Made by a program: the position numbers and the translations under genes
Notes under the pieces: model-generated
Told to the model about the DNA's origin: nothing
What the model saw: the letters and a program-made list of their open reading frames with translations, nothing else
Database searches by the model: none
Part shown: positions 44,408 to 54,478 of the stretch, piece by piece
Position numbering within the stretch: position 1 is the stretch's first letter
Layout: the number at the start of each line of letters is the position of its first letter
Source of the DNA: Sporosarcina sp. E16_8
GTDB lineage: Bacteria; Bacillota; Bacilli; Bacillales_A; Planococcaceae
DNA: 64,000 nucleotides
Direction: 5' to 3'
Assembly (NCBI RefSeq): GCF_017347095.1
Contig: NZ_JADPRZ010000007.1
Coordinates: forward strand, 1 to 64,000

Positions 44408-45766
44408 TTATTTTTTTAGTGAATGAATTTTTCCTTTTTGATCCATCACTTCGATATGAGTTGAAGTGACATGCATATCTTTGGCAAGGATGTTCGAAAG
44501 TTTGCTCGTTTTCTGATCCAGCAGACTATATTTGAACACTCCTTTTTTATTAAAGTAGTACATCGCGGAGTGATCAAATACTATGGATTTATTGTTTTGG
44601 TTGACTTTAACATGCTTCGGTGTGAATGTAACATCATCGAAAATGACGCGAGCATCGAATCCGAATTCTATTTTCTTATTACTGCCATCCATAGCTGTGG
44701 AAATTAACACTAGCGGGTCATCTAATGGAGTTTTTTCATCAAATGTGTAATCGAAATAACGCTGTTTGTTCTTTTCGTTTGTGTAAAAGATCCGATCGTT
44801 CCAAATATACATATTTCGGAACGTAGCACCTGAAGGGTGGTTCATGAATTCGAAGTTTTGGCCATCTGTCTTTACTTTCATCAATCCATACGATGCTGGA
44901 AGTTCGCTCATTTCTCCGACAGAATACCAGTAAGGAATAAAGATGTCTTCGTTATACACAATAAGGGGAAACCCGGTCAACATCAGAGTTTGAAAGAAAT
45001 CTTCTTTCTTCATGTCTAAAGTGTTCAACAATATATCTTTTTTACCCGTTTTTTTAGTTACTTTAGTCAAATGAAATTTAGAATCATTTTTAACAATAGT
45101 GTAAGTAGAACCATTCTGCTCGACAGTCTTTCCTTTGCTACTAACATATGAATGATAGTGATCCAACTTCATATTGTCATCTAATGCACGAACGAGAAAA
45201 GCCGAGAAGTGGGCACGGGTGACAGATCCTGCTGGCATATACTTGCCATTAGACCCGCCTGCAATCCGTTGCTTTGCAATCCCGTTAATGTCTTGATAAG
45301 CCCAATGAGCAGGCGAGACATCAATAAAAGTAGCTTGGGTGTCTAACGGTAATTCAAATGAGCGGCGAAGAATCGCTGCCATTTGAGCGCGAGTTGTAGT
45401 TTCGCCAGGGCGCATAAAGCCGTTGTCACCGCGAAGAATTCCTTTTTCATGTACGGTTGCTAAAACCGCATAATACTGTGATGTTTTGGCGACATCCTTA
45501 AATTGAACGGTCGTATTTACCGTCAAAGGGATATCCAATGCTTTAATGAGCATTGCAGCTGCTTGTACTCTTGTGATGGGTTCATTTGGTTTGAATGTCC
45601 CATCAGGATACCCGCTGATGATATGGTGGTTATACAAATACATAATTTCTTCATGTGCCCAGTGGGTCTTCACGTCGGAAAATTGATTGTCAGCTGCCTT
45701 TGCTTGAAAAGGCAGAGCGATGAAAAGTAGGATTGCCATGGACAAAAATGCTAGTTTGTTTTTCAA
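44408..45766 (-). CDS. S-layer homology (SLH) domain protein
   Basis: 452 residues with a signal peptide (MKNKLAFLSMAILLFIALPFQAKA). Three SLH repeats follow: residues ~30-75 (FSDVKTHWAHEEIMYLYNHHIISGYPDGTFKPNEPITRVQAA), ~90-135 (FKDVAKTSQYYAVLATVHEKGILRGD) and ~145-190 (FIDVSPAHWAYQDINGIAKQRIAGG). SLH repeats bind pyruvylated wall polymer. The C-terminal ~250 residues resemble beta-propeller-like surface domains (DUF5050 style). Start ATG behind AGGAGG (minus strand, 45772-45777). Confidence 0.92.
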   Translation of the reverse strand: MKNKLAFLSMAILLFIALPFQAKAADNQFSDVKTHWAHEEIMYLYNHHIISGYPDGTFKPNEPITRVQAAAMLIKALDIPLTVNTTVQFKDVAKTSQYYAVLATVHEKGILRGDNGFMRPGETTTRAQMAAILRRSFELPLDTQATFIDVSPAHWAYQDINGIAKQRIAGGSNGKYMPAGSVTRAHFSAFLVRALDDNMKLDHYHSYVSSKGKTVEQNGSTYTIVKNDSKFHLTKVTKKTGKKDILLNTLDMKKEDFFQTLMLTGFPLIVYNEDIFIPYWYSVGEMSELPASYGLMKVKTDGQNFEFMNHPSGATFRNMYIWNDRIFYTNEKNKQRYFDYTFDEKTPLDDPLVLISTAMDGSNKKIEFGFDARVIFDDVTFTPKHVKVNQNNKSIVFDHSAMYYFNKKGVFKYSLLDQKTSKLSNILAKDMHVTSTHIEVMDQKGKIHSLKK

Positions 45767-45861
45767 TATACTAACCTCCTATTTACTGTATGTATGCTAG
45801 TATACTATAAAAAAATAATTGTCATTGGATTTCTGTGTATGCAAAATTACCTTTTAAAACT

Positions 45862-46197
45862 TCATATAATTATTTTTTCATCAATTTCATGAATGTAAGA
45901 ATTTAAAATGCCAATTTGCTCCTCTAATTTTTTCTTATGCTGAAATAAAATTGCTTTAGTATTCATATCTTCGTATTCTAAATTTATGTTTGAAATGCTT
46001 GCTCTTATATCTTCAATGGACATACCTAAATGTCTAAAACATCTAATTAAATTAAGGATTTCAATGTCTTTATCATCAAATATACGATGTTCTTGTCTAT
46101 TTCTTTTTATTGGAGGTATTAAATTTATTTTTTCATAATACCTAATGGTACTTGAAGGGATTTGAGCTAATAGGCTAGCTTTTTGAATTGAATGCAT
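45862..46197 (-). CDS. MerR-family transcriptional regulator
   Basis: 111 residues: winged-helix HTH (SIQKASLLAQIPSSTIRYYEKINLIPPIKRNRQEHRIFDDKDIE) then a dimerisation coiled coil. No cysteine pattern typical of metal-sensing members is seen. It is divergent from the PfpI-family gene with a 74-nt gap that holds a dyad, so it probably controls that gene and itself. Confidence 0.92.
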   Translation of the reverse strand: MHSIQKASLLAQIPSSTIRYYEKINLIPPIKRNRQEHRIFDDKDIEILNLIRCFRHLGMSIEDIRASISNINLEYEDMNTKAILFQHKKKLEEQIGILNSYIHEIDEKIII

Positions 46198-46226
46198 GAT
46201 TCTTCCTCCTTGACTTAAAGTATGGT

Positions 46227-46243
46227 TTAACCTTTAAGGTTAA
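46227..46243. promoter_or_regulatory. Dyad operator between merR and the PfpI-family gene
   Basis: TTAACCTTTAAGGTTAA (46227-46243), a near-perfect inverted repeat in the divergent promoter region, next to TACTAT (46244-46249), a possible -10. This is the position where MerR dimers bind. Confidence 0.6.
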
Positions 46244-46271
46244 TACTATCAAACAAAAAGGAGCATGCATA

Positions 46272-46961
46272 ATGAAAAACATTTTAGTAGTCGTAACTAA
46301 TATATCTAAATATCCAAATCAGGAACGTGCAACAGGATTATGGTTGGGAGAAGCTGTTCACTTTGCAGACGAGATGGAAAAAGAGGGATATAAAATTGAT
46401 TACGTTAGCCCTAAAGGTGGATATACACCGATTGATCCACACAGCTTGCAACCAGATCAAATGACTGAATTAGATTGGAAATATTATTCAAACAGTGACT
46501 TTTTAAATAAACTAAGTGCTACTTTATCGGCAGATGATGTTGATCCTGAAGATTATGATGCCATTTATTATACAGGTGGGCACGGTGTAATGTGGGATTT
46601 CCCTAATGATGAAAAGTTACAAAGCATCGCTAGTACAATATATGAAAACGGCGGTATCGTTTCGGCCGTTTGTCATGGTGCTGCTGGCATATTAAACATT
46701 AAAAATGCGGCAGGTAACTATTTAATTGCCGACAAAAAGGTTGCAGGCTTTGCGAATACTGAAGAGATTGCACTAGGCTTAGATAAAACAGTTCCATTTT
46801 TAACAGAAGACGAACTTGTCAACAGAGGAGCCAATTACGTGAAAGGCGAAGACTGGGCAGCGTTCGCTGTAGCTGATGACCGCGTTGTCACAGGACAAAA
46901 CCCAGCATCAGGTGGTGCAGTTGCCAAAGGTGTATTAAAATTATTGAACTCAGCACGATAA
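46272..46961 (+). CDS. DJ-1/PfpI family protein (Hsp31-like glyoxalase group)
   Basis: 229 residues. The nucleophile elbow is SAVCHGAAGIL, with a conserved YYTGGHGVMWDFP before it. This matches type-1 glutamine-amidotransferase-like proteins of the HchA/Hsp31 group, many of which convert methylglyoxal or repair glycated groups. Regulated presumably by the divergent MerR protein. ATG behind AAAAAGGAG. Confidence 0.9.
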   Translation: MKNILVVVTNISKYPNQERATGLWLGEAVHFADEMEKEGYKIDYVSPKGGYTPIDPHSLQPDQMTELDWKYYSNSDFLNKLSATLSADDVDPEDYDAIYYTGGHGVMWDFPNDEKLQSIASTIYENGGIVSAVCHGAAGILNIKNAAGNYLIADKKVAGFANTEEIALGLDKTVPFLTEDELVNRGANYVKGEDWAAFAVADDRVVTGQNPASGGAVAKGVLKLLNSAR

Positions 46962-46981
46962 TATAACACTTGAGCTTCTCT

Positions 46982-47029
46982 AAAAAAGCACTTTCTTGAT
47001 CAATGATTGATCAAGAAAGTGCTTTTTTA
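46982..47029 (+). terminator. Terminator of the PfpI-family gene
   Basis: AAAAAAGCACTTTCTTGATC pairs with GATCAAGAAAGTGCTTTTTT; perfect stem of about 20 bp with a short loop. Confidence 0.92.
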
Positions 47030-47145
47030 TTTTGCTTTGGAAACGGCGCTAAAATACTTCGGTTTGAAGAAAACTAGTGCAGAAGATCAATTAAAGGTGC
47101 CTTATACAGTTCAAGGCTTTTATGTGGAAATGAGATAACTTCAGT

Positions 47146-47928
47146 CTACAGCCCAAGCATTTGATCAATGCCCTTTTTTACAACAAAACTCAAATGCCTT
47201 CCACACTGACTATGCTCCCGATAAGAAAAACCAGCAGGATCTACATGCGTACATGTCCGGTCAATCTTAATTCGCTCAGCCGGAATCCCTGCCAACTCAC
47301 ATTGCTTCCTTACAGTGAGCTGATTATCAATGTGATACTTGTGAGTGTCGTCTTTGTAATACATAAATTCATCCGCGTAGCCAAGAGCTTTGAATTTCAA
47401 ATAGACATCTTCATCGACTTCAAATTTTTCCTGGCTTAGCGCTGCACCAATCTGAACGTGGAAGTCACTCGGATTACAGTGTTCGACTTGTGTTAAATGT
47501 TCGAAAAGTTGCGTTGTGATTTCTTTGACCGTGCCTTGCCATCCGGAATGGATCACGCCGATGAGGCCGTTCACTTCATTGTGGAAAATCACAGGAACAC
47601 AGTCGGCCGTGAAGCTGCATAATACGAGATTCGGCTCATAGGTATAAAGGGCGTCTGTGTCCGCAATGGCCGTGTCCATTCCCTCGGCACCTCGTCCTTT
47701 GTCGTCGAGCGTCACGCGATGGAAATTAGAGCTGTGTGTTTGAGTGGCACAAACGAAGTCACTCAGCTCGAGTTGTAAGGAAGCGGCTAATCTTTTGCGA
47801 TTTTCGATTATATTATCGGTTTTTTTGCAGGCATGAAGCGCCATGTTGTTATGTTCAAGTTGGGCTCCATCTTTCATGGTCATCCCTGCTATAAATTTGT
47901 TATTGTTTACGTAAATCTTTGTTTTCAT
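47146..47928 (-). CDS. pgeF: Laccase-domain protein, PgeF/YlmD type
   Basis: 260 residues. Motifs: SFTADCVPVIFH, IGVIHSGWQGTVKE, DFHVQIGAALSQEKFEVD and RTCTHVDPAGFSYREHSQCGRHLSFV. These hold the conserved histidine/cysteine metal site. Such proteins were once called polyphenol oxidases; some act as peptidoglycan-editing factors that remove misincorporated L-Ser. The paralogue here stands alone, not in the ylm cluster. Start ATG near 47928. Confidence 0.88.
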   Translation of the reverse strand: MKTKIYVNNNKFIAGMTMKDGAQLEHNNMALHACKKTDNIIENRKRLAASLQLELSDFVCATQTHSSNFHRVTLDDKGRGAEGMDTAIADTDALYTYEPNLVLCSFTADCVPVIFHNEVNGLIGVIHSGWQGTVKEITTQLFEHLTQVEHCNPSDFHVQIGAALSQEKFEVDEDVYLKFKALGYADEFMYYKDDTHKYHIDNQLTVRKQCELAGIPAERIKIDRTCTHVDPAGFSYREHSQCGRHLSFVVKKGIDQMLGL

Positions 47929-48447
47929 ATCATCACCTAGCTTTACTATACCTTACTATCTATTCAAAAAAAATCATGGCTTTTGATAATGTTGATGAAG
48001 AAATTCATGAGTTTTAAGTTACCGCTTACCACTATAGACTAGGCACTATAAGTTTATATTTAGAATTCAATTGAAACTTTAATAATCTCCATGTACGACG
48101 AATGATTCTAGCGAAGAAGCGGTATTGGAAAATGCTCCCTAGTATTAAGCGCAAAAAAACAACTTGCTTCCATTTTGTTAAGTACCGAGTATCTAGTTGC
48201 AAGAATGTGGAAATATGGTCAACCATTAAAGGATAAAATTGTCCTTCAAATGAAGGTCTGTTTACCTTGCACTATCTGGTTATTTTTAAAGGTGAATCTC
48301 AGTTAAATCACCTATATGGGTGACAGGTTCTCATTTAACTCCAAGCTGTTCCAGACTCCTACATTACCGAAAGCTTGTTTGGTATACTCAAGGTACTATT
48401 GCAAGAACCGAGCACCAGGTATCCGACACAAGGAGGGAGGCAGACAT
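47929..48447. other. Gene-free interval upstream of the SNF2 helicase
   Basis: A minus-strand frame at 48032-48226 (64 codons) lacks a ribosome site at a workable distance and no family is recognised, so it is not called. No terminator is seen here. Confidence 0.4.
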
Positions 48448-51400
48448 ATGAATATAAAATTAAACCGAGAGTTAATTAAAGAAATGTGCGGTACAGTCTC
48501 CTTCAAAAGAGGTGAAGCTTTTTATCGTGCTAATAAAGTAACAGTTGAAAATTATGGTCCGAATGCTTGTGAAGCAACGGTTGCGGGAATGGAAGATTTC
48601 CATGTCACCATTAAAAGGGATGAAAAAGGTGGTTTAGTCACGAAATGTAGCTGTCCCGCGCTAGCTTCCTTTCAAATGGATTGTCAGCATATTGCGGCCG
48701 TTTTACTGTCGATTTATGAACTTAAGCGTCAGGGGAAAGTCCTCAATAGTTCAAGTGAATTCCAGTCTGAGTCATTAAAAAATCAAGAACTAACGGAAGG
48801 CTTACTGACACTTTTCAATGCCCAACCTAAACGTTCAAGCGGTCATCAGCTTCACTTTGAAAACAGGCAAGTGCTTGATGCGGAGCTTACGTGCAAACCC
48901 GTTACCCTAGGAGAGGGACGGCATATGTTTGGAATACAGGTGAAGATTGGTCCGACTAATGTGCGGAATATCAGGGACTTTCTGAAGCATGTGGAAGACG
49001 GACATACTAGCTTACTTTCTAACTCATTCACGTTCGACCCAAGTCTTCATTGCTTTCAAAAAGAAACAAATGTGTTGATCCAGCAGCTTATTCAGGTAAT
49101 CCATGATGAAGATGTGTATGTTGACGAATTTATTGGGAAATCAAATTATGCCGACGATCATCAAATAGTACTGATTCCTTCATCTTCTTGGGACAGGCTA
49201 TTACCTATACTTGAGAGAGCACCATCTATTAAATTGGAATATGGCGGGAATGTGTATGCCGGTCTACATGTATCGAAAGAACCGCTTTCTTTACAGTTTG
49301 ACTTTGCTGAAGCTGAGGACAAGGGCTATCAACTGAAGATCAAAGGGTTGAATCGAATGGTTGTGCTGAATTCTTACAGCTCTGTCTTATCTGAAGGGAA
49401 ACTAATCCAGTTGGAAAGTGAGGATTGCAAACGTCTCTCGGACCTAAAGGAGTTGCTTGATGGTTCAGGAACGAATCGAATCTCGATTCCTCAGGAGCAG
49501 GTTAGTTTTTTCCTGGAAAAAGTGGTGCCTGGTCTGAAGAAACTAGGCAATGTACACCTATCGGATAGTATGTATAAGCAACTTGTTAAGACACCGCTAC
49601 TTGCTAAAGTATACTTGGATCGTGTGAAAAACCGTTTGCTCGTCGGGTTAGAGTTTCATTATGAGAATACTATGATTAACCCATTAGAACCTACTCAGAA
49701 AGTCCTGACAAGTTCCACCTTCGTCAGAGATATGGAGAAGGAAGAAGAAATCTTGCAGTTATTGGAAAAAAGCTTGTTTTCCAAGACGGACGGCGGTTAT
49801 TTTTTACACAATGAAGAATTGGAGTATGAGTTTTTGTATAATGTCGTTCCGAAGCTTAAAACGTTTGCGCAAATATATGCAACTACGGCTGTGAAAAATC
49901 GGATATTTAGAGGGAAAGCTCATCCGAAGATTAGTGTAAAGATGAAAAAAGAGAGGACCAATTGGCTAGAATTCAAATTTGAGCTCGATGGCATTCCCGA
50001 AAAGCACATACGTGAAGTTCTATTGGCTCTAGAAGAAAAACGGAAGTACTATCGATTGGGGAACGGATCATTACTCTCATTGGAAACTAAAGAGTTTGAA
50101 GAAATGAACCGCTTCTTGAATGCACTTCCGGAACAGAATGAGGAATTGGAAAGTGGTTTAAAATTACCATTCGCTCAAGGTCTTCGGCTTCTTGATTCAG
50201 TCGATGATCGTGATGTATTCACATTGGAGAAATCGTTCCTGCAATTTTTGGAGAACATCCACAATCCAGACAGTTTGGAGTTTGAAGTACCAAAAAGTTT
50301 GAATCCACTATTACGGGACTACCAAAAAGATGGCTATAAGTGGATGAAAACACTGGCTCATTACGGATTCGGTGGGATTCTTGCAGATGATATGGGGCTG
50401 GGTAAAACAGTGCAAAGCATTACGTTTATTCTATCTGAGCTTCCTAACATCCGTAAAAAGAAACTCCCTGTTCTAATTGTCTGCCCATCATCTTTGACGT
50501 ATAACTGGCTAAGTGAATTCATGAAGTTTTCACCAGATATACAAGCTGTTGTGATTGATGGTAATAAGTCAGAGCGGACTAATTTACAGAAGGATGTAAT
50601 GGATATGGACGTTCTAATTACCTCTTACCCGTTGTTGCGAAGTGACATACTGTGGTACGAAAAACAGTTCTTTCATACCGTTTATTTTGATGAGGCACAG
50701 GCATTTAAAAATCCCTTGACACAAACAGCAAAAGCAGCACGCAAGATACAGGCAGATAACCGTTTCGCCCTAACTGGTACACCGATAGAGAATTCATTAG
50801 AAGAACTATGGTCCATTTTTCGGGTTGTCTTTCCTGAATTATTTCAAGGTCTTAAGGAATTCAGTAATCTCCCAAGGAAAACAATCGCCCGAAGGATTCG
50901 TCCATTTTTGCTTCGTAGGTTGAAAAAGGATGTACTTCCGGAGCTTCCTGGAAAAATGGAGTTGCTGGAATCGGTGGAGTTGCTGCCTGATCAGAAGAAG
51001 CTATATGCTGCCTTTTTAGCTAAGCTGAGGCACGATACACTGAAACATCTCGACAAGGATACACTCCGGAAAAATCGCATCAAAATACTAGCTGGTCTGA
51101 CTCGATTAAGACAGATTTGCTGTCACCCAGCTTTGTTTGTGGACGGCTATAAAGGGAGTTCAGGGAAATTTGAACAGCTCATGCAGATTATAGAGGAATC
51201 AAAGCTTTCGGGAAGAAGGGTGTTGATTTTTTCCCAATTTACGAAAATGCTTGGACTTATAGGGAGAGAGTTAACGGTTCGAGGACTGCCTTATTTCTAC
51301 CTTGATGGACATACCCCATCAGAGAAACGAGTGGAAATGTGTAATCGATTCAATGTAGGGGAACGTAATTTATTTCTCATTTCCTTGAAAGCAGGCGGGA

Positions 51401-51672
51401 CTGGCCTCAATTTGACCGGTGCAGATACCGTTATTCTATATGACATCTGGTGGAATCCAGCGGTTGAGGAGCAAGCGGCGGACCGTGCGCATCGTATTGG
51501 CCAGACAAATGTTGTACAAGTTATCAAGCTTGTCGCACGCGGTACAATCGAAGAAAAAATAAATGAATTGCAAGAAAGAAAAAGACATCTAATTGAAGAA
51601 ATTATCGATTCTGAGGAGAAAGCGTCATCTACTTTTACTGAAGAAGACATTCGGGAAATATTGATGATATAA
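48448..51672 (+). CDS. SWIM-domain SNF2 helicase
   Basis: 1074 residues from ATG 48448 (behind AAGGAGGGAGG; frame open from 48316). The N-terminal SWIM zinc finger is CSCPALASFQMDCQHIAAVL. The SNF2 ATPase has Walker A GGILADDMGLGKT, DEAQ in YFDEAQAFKNP, ALTGTPIENSLEELWS, GGTGLNLTGADTVI and ADRAHRIGQ (motif VI). Similar to YwqA-type helicases of Bacillales that are thought to act on DNA structures or stalled complexes. No methylase or nuclease neighbour. Confidence 0.92.
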   Translation: MNIKLNRELIKEMCGTVSFKRGEAFYRANKVTVENYGPNACEATVAGMEDFHVTIKRDEKGGLVTKCSCPALASFQMDCQHIAAVLLSIYELKRQGKVLNSSSEFQSESLKNQELTEGLLTLFNAQPKRSSGHQLHFENRQVLDAELTCKPVTLGEGRHMFGIQVKIGPTNVRNIRDFLKHVEDGHTSLLSNSFTFDPSLHCFQKETNVLIQQLIQVIHDEDVYVDEFIGKSNYADDHQIVLIPSSSWDRLLPILERAPSIKLEYGGNVYAGLHVSKEPLSLQFDFAEAEDKGYQLKIKGLNRMVVLNSYSSVLSEGKLIQLESEDCKRLSDLKELLDGSGTNRISIPQEQVSFFLEKVVPGLKKLGNVHLSDSMYKQLVKTPLLAKVYLDRVKNRLLVGLEFHYENTMINPLEPTQKVLTSSTFVRDMEKEEEILQLLEKSLFSKTDGGYFLHNEELEYEFLYNVVPKLKTFAQIYATTAVKNRIFRGKAHPKISVKMKKERTNWLEFKFELDGIPEKHIREVLLALEEKRKYYRLGNGSLLSLETKEFEEMNRFLNALPEQNEELESGLKLPFAQGLRLLDSVDDRDVFTLEKSFLQFLENIHNPDSLEFEVPKSLNPLLRDYQKDGYKWMKTLAHYGFGGILADDMGLGKTVQSITFILSELPNIRKKKLPVLIVCPSSLTYNWLSEFMKFSPDIQAVVIDGNKSERTNLQKDVMDMDVLITSYPLLRSDILWYEKQFFHTVYFDEAQAFKNPLTQTAKAARKIQADNRFALTGTPIENSLEELWSIFRVVFPELFQGLKEFSNLPRKTIARRIRPFLLRRLKKDVLPELPGKMELLESVELLPDQKKLYAAFLAKLRHDTLKHLDKDTLRKNRIKILAGLTRLRQICCHPALFVDGYKGSSGKFEQLMQIIEESKLSGRRVLIFSQFTKMLGLIGRELTVRGLPYFYLDGHTPSEKRVEMCNRFNVGERNLFLISLKAGGTGLNLTGADTVILYDIWWNPAVEEQAADRAHRIGQTNVVQVIKLVARGTIEEKINELQERKRHLIEEIIDSEEKASSTFTEEDIREILMI

Positions 51673-51935
51673 AGCAGGTTAGGAATACGTTGAACTGGAT
51701 GGTTGCGAGGTGAAAAATAATAGCCGCGAACACGTTTATTACTAATTAAAAAGGTATCTGGTTGTGAAACGATGCTAAATCGCTTCATAACCAGATACCT
51801 TTGTTTATGGCCACTATATTTTTACCTTAAATGAAACCAAGAGCGGGTTAGTGCTCTGTGTCTAGCTTTGAGATTTCCCGGGTACGTATTAATTATAACC
51901 TTATACTTCCGTTATCTGAAAAACTTGGTCAACAG
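51673..51935. other. Intergenic region
   Basis: Holds the hairpin at 51749-51803 between two convergent genes; nothing else is seen. Confidence 0.5.
51749..51803. terminator. Hairpin of the AGGTATCTGGTT family
   Basis: AAAGGTATCTGGTTGTGAAACGA pairs with TCGCTTCATAACCAGATACCTTT (two wobble pairs) and a ~7-nt loop. Confidence 0.8.
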
Positions 51936-52790
51936 TTACAAAAAATAGTGTGGGTATAAATTCTTGTGTGCCCAAATCCATTGTTTCATCTCTAAGATCA
52001 TATCTTCATAACTTGGTACTTTAAATGAAAAATCCTGTCGGTTATTTATCAATGTTTTATCAGCATTGACGGAATCACTAGGCAAAATCGTTAACTCATC
52101 CGCTTTAAAATTCGCATTGAATTGATTTAATAAATCAAACTTACTAATACTCTGATTATTAACAAGGTGATATAACCCCGTTATATCTTCGGTTGCGGCC
52201 TTTTCCATAGCCTTTGCTAAAGTTAAAGTAGTGACTCCAGTCCAGATGGCTCCTGTAAATCCATTAATGGTTCCTTGTTGTTTCATAAACCAATCAAATA
52301 AGCCAATTCCATTCGTTTTCATATCTGGACCAATAATTGAATTTCTGAAGGTTAAATTTTTGTTATCATTAATTTCACCCAAAGCTTTTGTTCTATCATA
52401 AAAAGTTTCTCCATCACGAATACTTTCTTCAGAATAGGGTCCTGATTTACCTGAGAAAACACAATCTGTACTCATATGAATTAATTTAGTTTTGGTATTT
52501 TTTAATTTATCGGCTATAAAGTGTGGGAAGTAACTATTTAGAAAGACAGCTTTTGACGGTACTAACTCACACGCTTCGTTTAAAACACCAATGCAGTTGA
52601 TAACTACATCATAGTTTTCTTTTAATAGAATTGAATTCAACAAAAAACCATCCAGAATATCCCCATTAATGTTCTTGCAATAAGGAAATGCTGTTCTCGA
52701 ATAGGTAGTAACTTCATGCCCCTTCTCACTTAAAAATAATGAGATGGTGTGGCCTGCCATTCCAGTTGCCCCAAGAACTAGGAATTTCAT
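51936..52790 (-). CDS. dTDP-4-dehydrorhamnose reductase-like sugar nucleotide reductase
   Basis: 284 residues, Rossmann-fold SDR. NAD(P) motif GATGMAGH at residues 7-14, STDCVFSGKSGPYSE (RmlD-type), YDRTKALGE (YxxxK catalytic). ATG 52790 behind GGAGGA. It is directly after the CapE-like gene, so it may be the FnlB/WbvR- or CapF-like reductase of an L-FucNAc/QuiNAc-type sugar pathway; it lacks the C-terminal cupin of CapF. Substrate inferred. Confidence 0.8.
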   Translation of the reverse strand: MKFLVLGATGMAGHTISLFLSEKGHEVTTYSRTAFPYCKNINGDILDGFLLNSILLKENYDVVINCIGVLNEACELVPSKAVFLNSYFPHFIADKLKNTKTKLIHMSTDCVFSGKSGPYSEESIRDGETFYDRTKALGEINDNKNLTFRNSIIGPDMKTNGIGLFDWFMKQQGTINGFTGAIWTGVTTLTLAKAMEKAATEDITGLYHLVNNQSISKFDLLNQFNANFKADELTILPSDSVNADKTLINNRQDFSFKVPSYEDMILEMKQWIWAHKNLYPHYFL

Positions 52791-52791
52791 G

Positions 52792-53814
52792 TTATCCTCC
52801 ATTCCATTTACGCAGTTCGTCTTTAACGAAATTTAGGTTTAACAACTTTTCTTTTATTTCTTCTACTGAAAGGATTTTTGTATTATTCGAGTTATATTCA
52901 TCAGTTAACGTAATTTTAGGAGAACCTTCTTCAAGGTATTTCCCATAATTTAGATCCCGGTTATCAGCAGGAATTCTATAAAAATCTCCCATATCAATTG
53001 CTTTGGCTGCTTCTTCTTTCGTAAGGAGTACCTCGTAAATTTTTTCTCCGTGACGAGTACCAATGACTTTAATTTCATTTTTTGCATTAAATAATTCAAT
53101 CAGTGCTTGTGCTAAATCTTTTATATAAGAAGCGGGTGATTTTTGAACCACGATGTCGCCATTCGCTGCATTTTCAAAGGCATATAACACCAATTCGACT
53201 GCTTCATCCAGGCTCATTATAAAACGAGTCATTTTGGGATCAGTAACCGTTATCGGCTTTCCGTTCTTAATTTGTTCTATGAACAATGGTATAACCGATC
53301 CACGAGATGCCATCACGTTACCGTAGCGAGTTCCACAAATTAAGGTGTTGTCTGGAGAAATCATTCTAGATTTTGCTATGAATGTTTTCTCCATCATCGC
53401 TTTTGAAATCCCCATTGCATTTACGGGGTATGCTGCTTTATCTGTAGAAAGACAAATTATTTTTTTTACACCCGCGTTTATCGCTGCAGTTAATACATTT
53501 TCTGTTCCGAGGATGTTTGTTTTTACGGCTTCTAGGGGGAAAAATTCGCAAGAGGGAACTTGTTTAAGGGCGGCTGCATGAAAAACGAAGTCTACATTGT
53601 ACATAGCGTTATTTAAACTACTACTATCACGTACATCTCCAATGAAAAACTTGATTTTATTATTCTGATATAAAATGCGCATATCATCTTGTTTTTTTTC
53701 ATCTCTTGAAAATATCCTAATTTCCTTGATATCAGTAGTTAAGAATCTTTCTAATACAGCGTTACCGAATGAACCAGTACCACCTGTTATGAGTAATATT
53801 TTATCTTTAAACAT
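52792..53814 (-). CDS. UDP-N-acetylglucosamine 4,6-dehydratase/epimerase (CapE/FnlA-like)
   Basis: 340 residues. The NAD motif is GGTGSFG, the conserved AALKQVPSCEFFP follows, then CLSTDKAAYPVNAMGISKA, the SDR catalytic segment of extended CapD/FnlA-type enzymes, and TVTDPKMTRFIMSL. Residue-level start ATG 53814; a TTG at 53829 is open but too close to AAGGAG. It makes 4-keto sugars for surface polysaccharide. Confidence 0.88.
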   Translation of the reverse strand: MFKDKILLITGGTGSFGNAVLERFLTTDIKEIRIFSRDEKKQDDMRILYQNNKIKFFIGDVRDSSSLNNAMYNVDFVFHAAALKQVPSCEFFPLEAVKTNILGTENVLTAAINAGVKKIICLSTDKAAYPVNAMGISKAMMEKTFIAKSRMISPDNTLICGTRYGNVMASRGSVIPLFIEQIKNGKPITVTDPKMTRFIMSLDEAVELVLYAFENAANGDIVVQKSPASYIKDLAQALIELFNAKNEIKVIGTRHGEKIYEVLLTKEEAAKAIDMGDFYRIPADNRDLNYGKYLEEGSPKITLTDEYNSNNTKILSVEEIKEKLLNLNFVKDELRKWNGG

Positions 53815-53878
53815 ATAGTTATAGGTCAACTCCTTTCATTGGAGAGACTGTTCCAGAAATAGTACGACGTCCATTTCA

Positions 53879-54478
53879 TTATTTCAGCCCTCTAAGATGC
53901 AAATCAGATTCGGAAGTATCTCTAGGGAAGTTATACCAATAGGCAAATAGTCCGGTATATTTGCATTTGGGGTTGTTATCCATTAGTACTCTATTAAAAT
54001 CCCAATCTCCGGCAAAGTCTTTTCTTGTTGTGAATACTGCATCACCTATAAAACTTCTTCGAATGATCTTAAATTGTCCACACCACGTGTACGCATCTTC
54101 TTCGCTTTTCACAAATTGTAGTCCGTGTTTCGTTAACATATTGTAGTAATAAATATCATATTCACCGTCCACTTGTGCTAATACATCCCGAATCGGAGGT
54201 AAATATTGATCATCGCTATCAATGATTGCTACATAATCTCCCGTTGCTTCAGCAATACATCGATTATATGAATCACTAGCACCTCTATTTTCTTCGTTCG
54301 TTACTATTTTTAATTGTGGACAAGTTTTTTTATACTCTGTAAGTATTTCTGCTGTTTTATCAGTGGAACCATCGTCGCAAACAATAATTTCATAAGCATA
54401 GTTTTTTGGAATACTATCCAACATTGTCTTAATCCATTCTTCACTATTGTAAGCTGGAGTTAGAAAACTAATTTTCAT
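53879..54478 (-). CDS. Family 2 glycosyltransferase
   Basis: 199 residues, GT-A fold. VSFLTPAYN-type start (MKISFLTPAYNSEEWIKTML), VCDDGSTD (nucleotide-binding Asp) and IIDSDDQYLP (DXD) are all present. Shorter than many GT2 enzymes but with both key motifs. It heads the three-gene minus-strand sugar operon (64 nt before the CapE-like gene). Acceptor unknown. Confidence 0.88.
   Translation of the reverse strand: MKISFLTPAYNSEEWIKTMLDSIPKNYAYEIIVCDDGSTDKTAEILTEYKKTCPQLKIVTNEENRGASDSYNRCIAEATGDYVAIIDSDDQYLPPIRDVLAQVDGEYDIYYYNMLTKHGLQFVKSEEDAYTWCGQFKIIRRSFIGDAVFTTRKDFAGDWDFNRVLMDNNPKCKYTGLFAYWYNFPRDTSESDLHLRGLK

Noticed and set aside
48032-48226. Minus-strand frame of 64 codons before the SNF2 helicase
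   Set aside because: No ribosome site at a workable distance, no family resemblance; probably chance.
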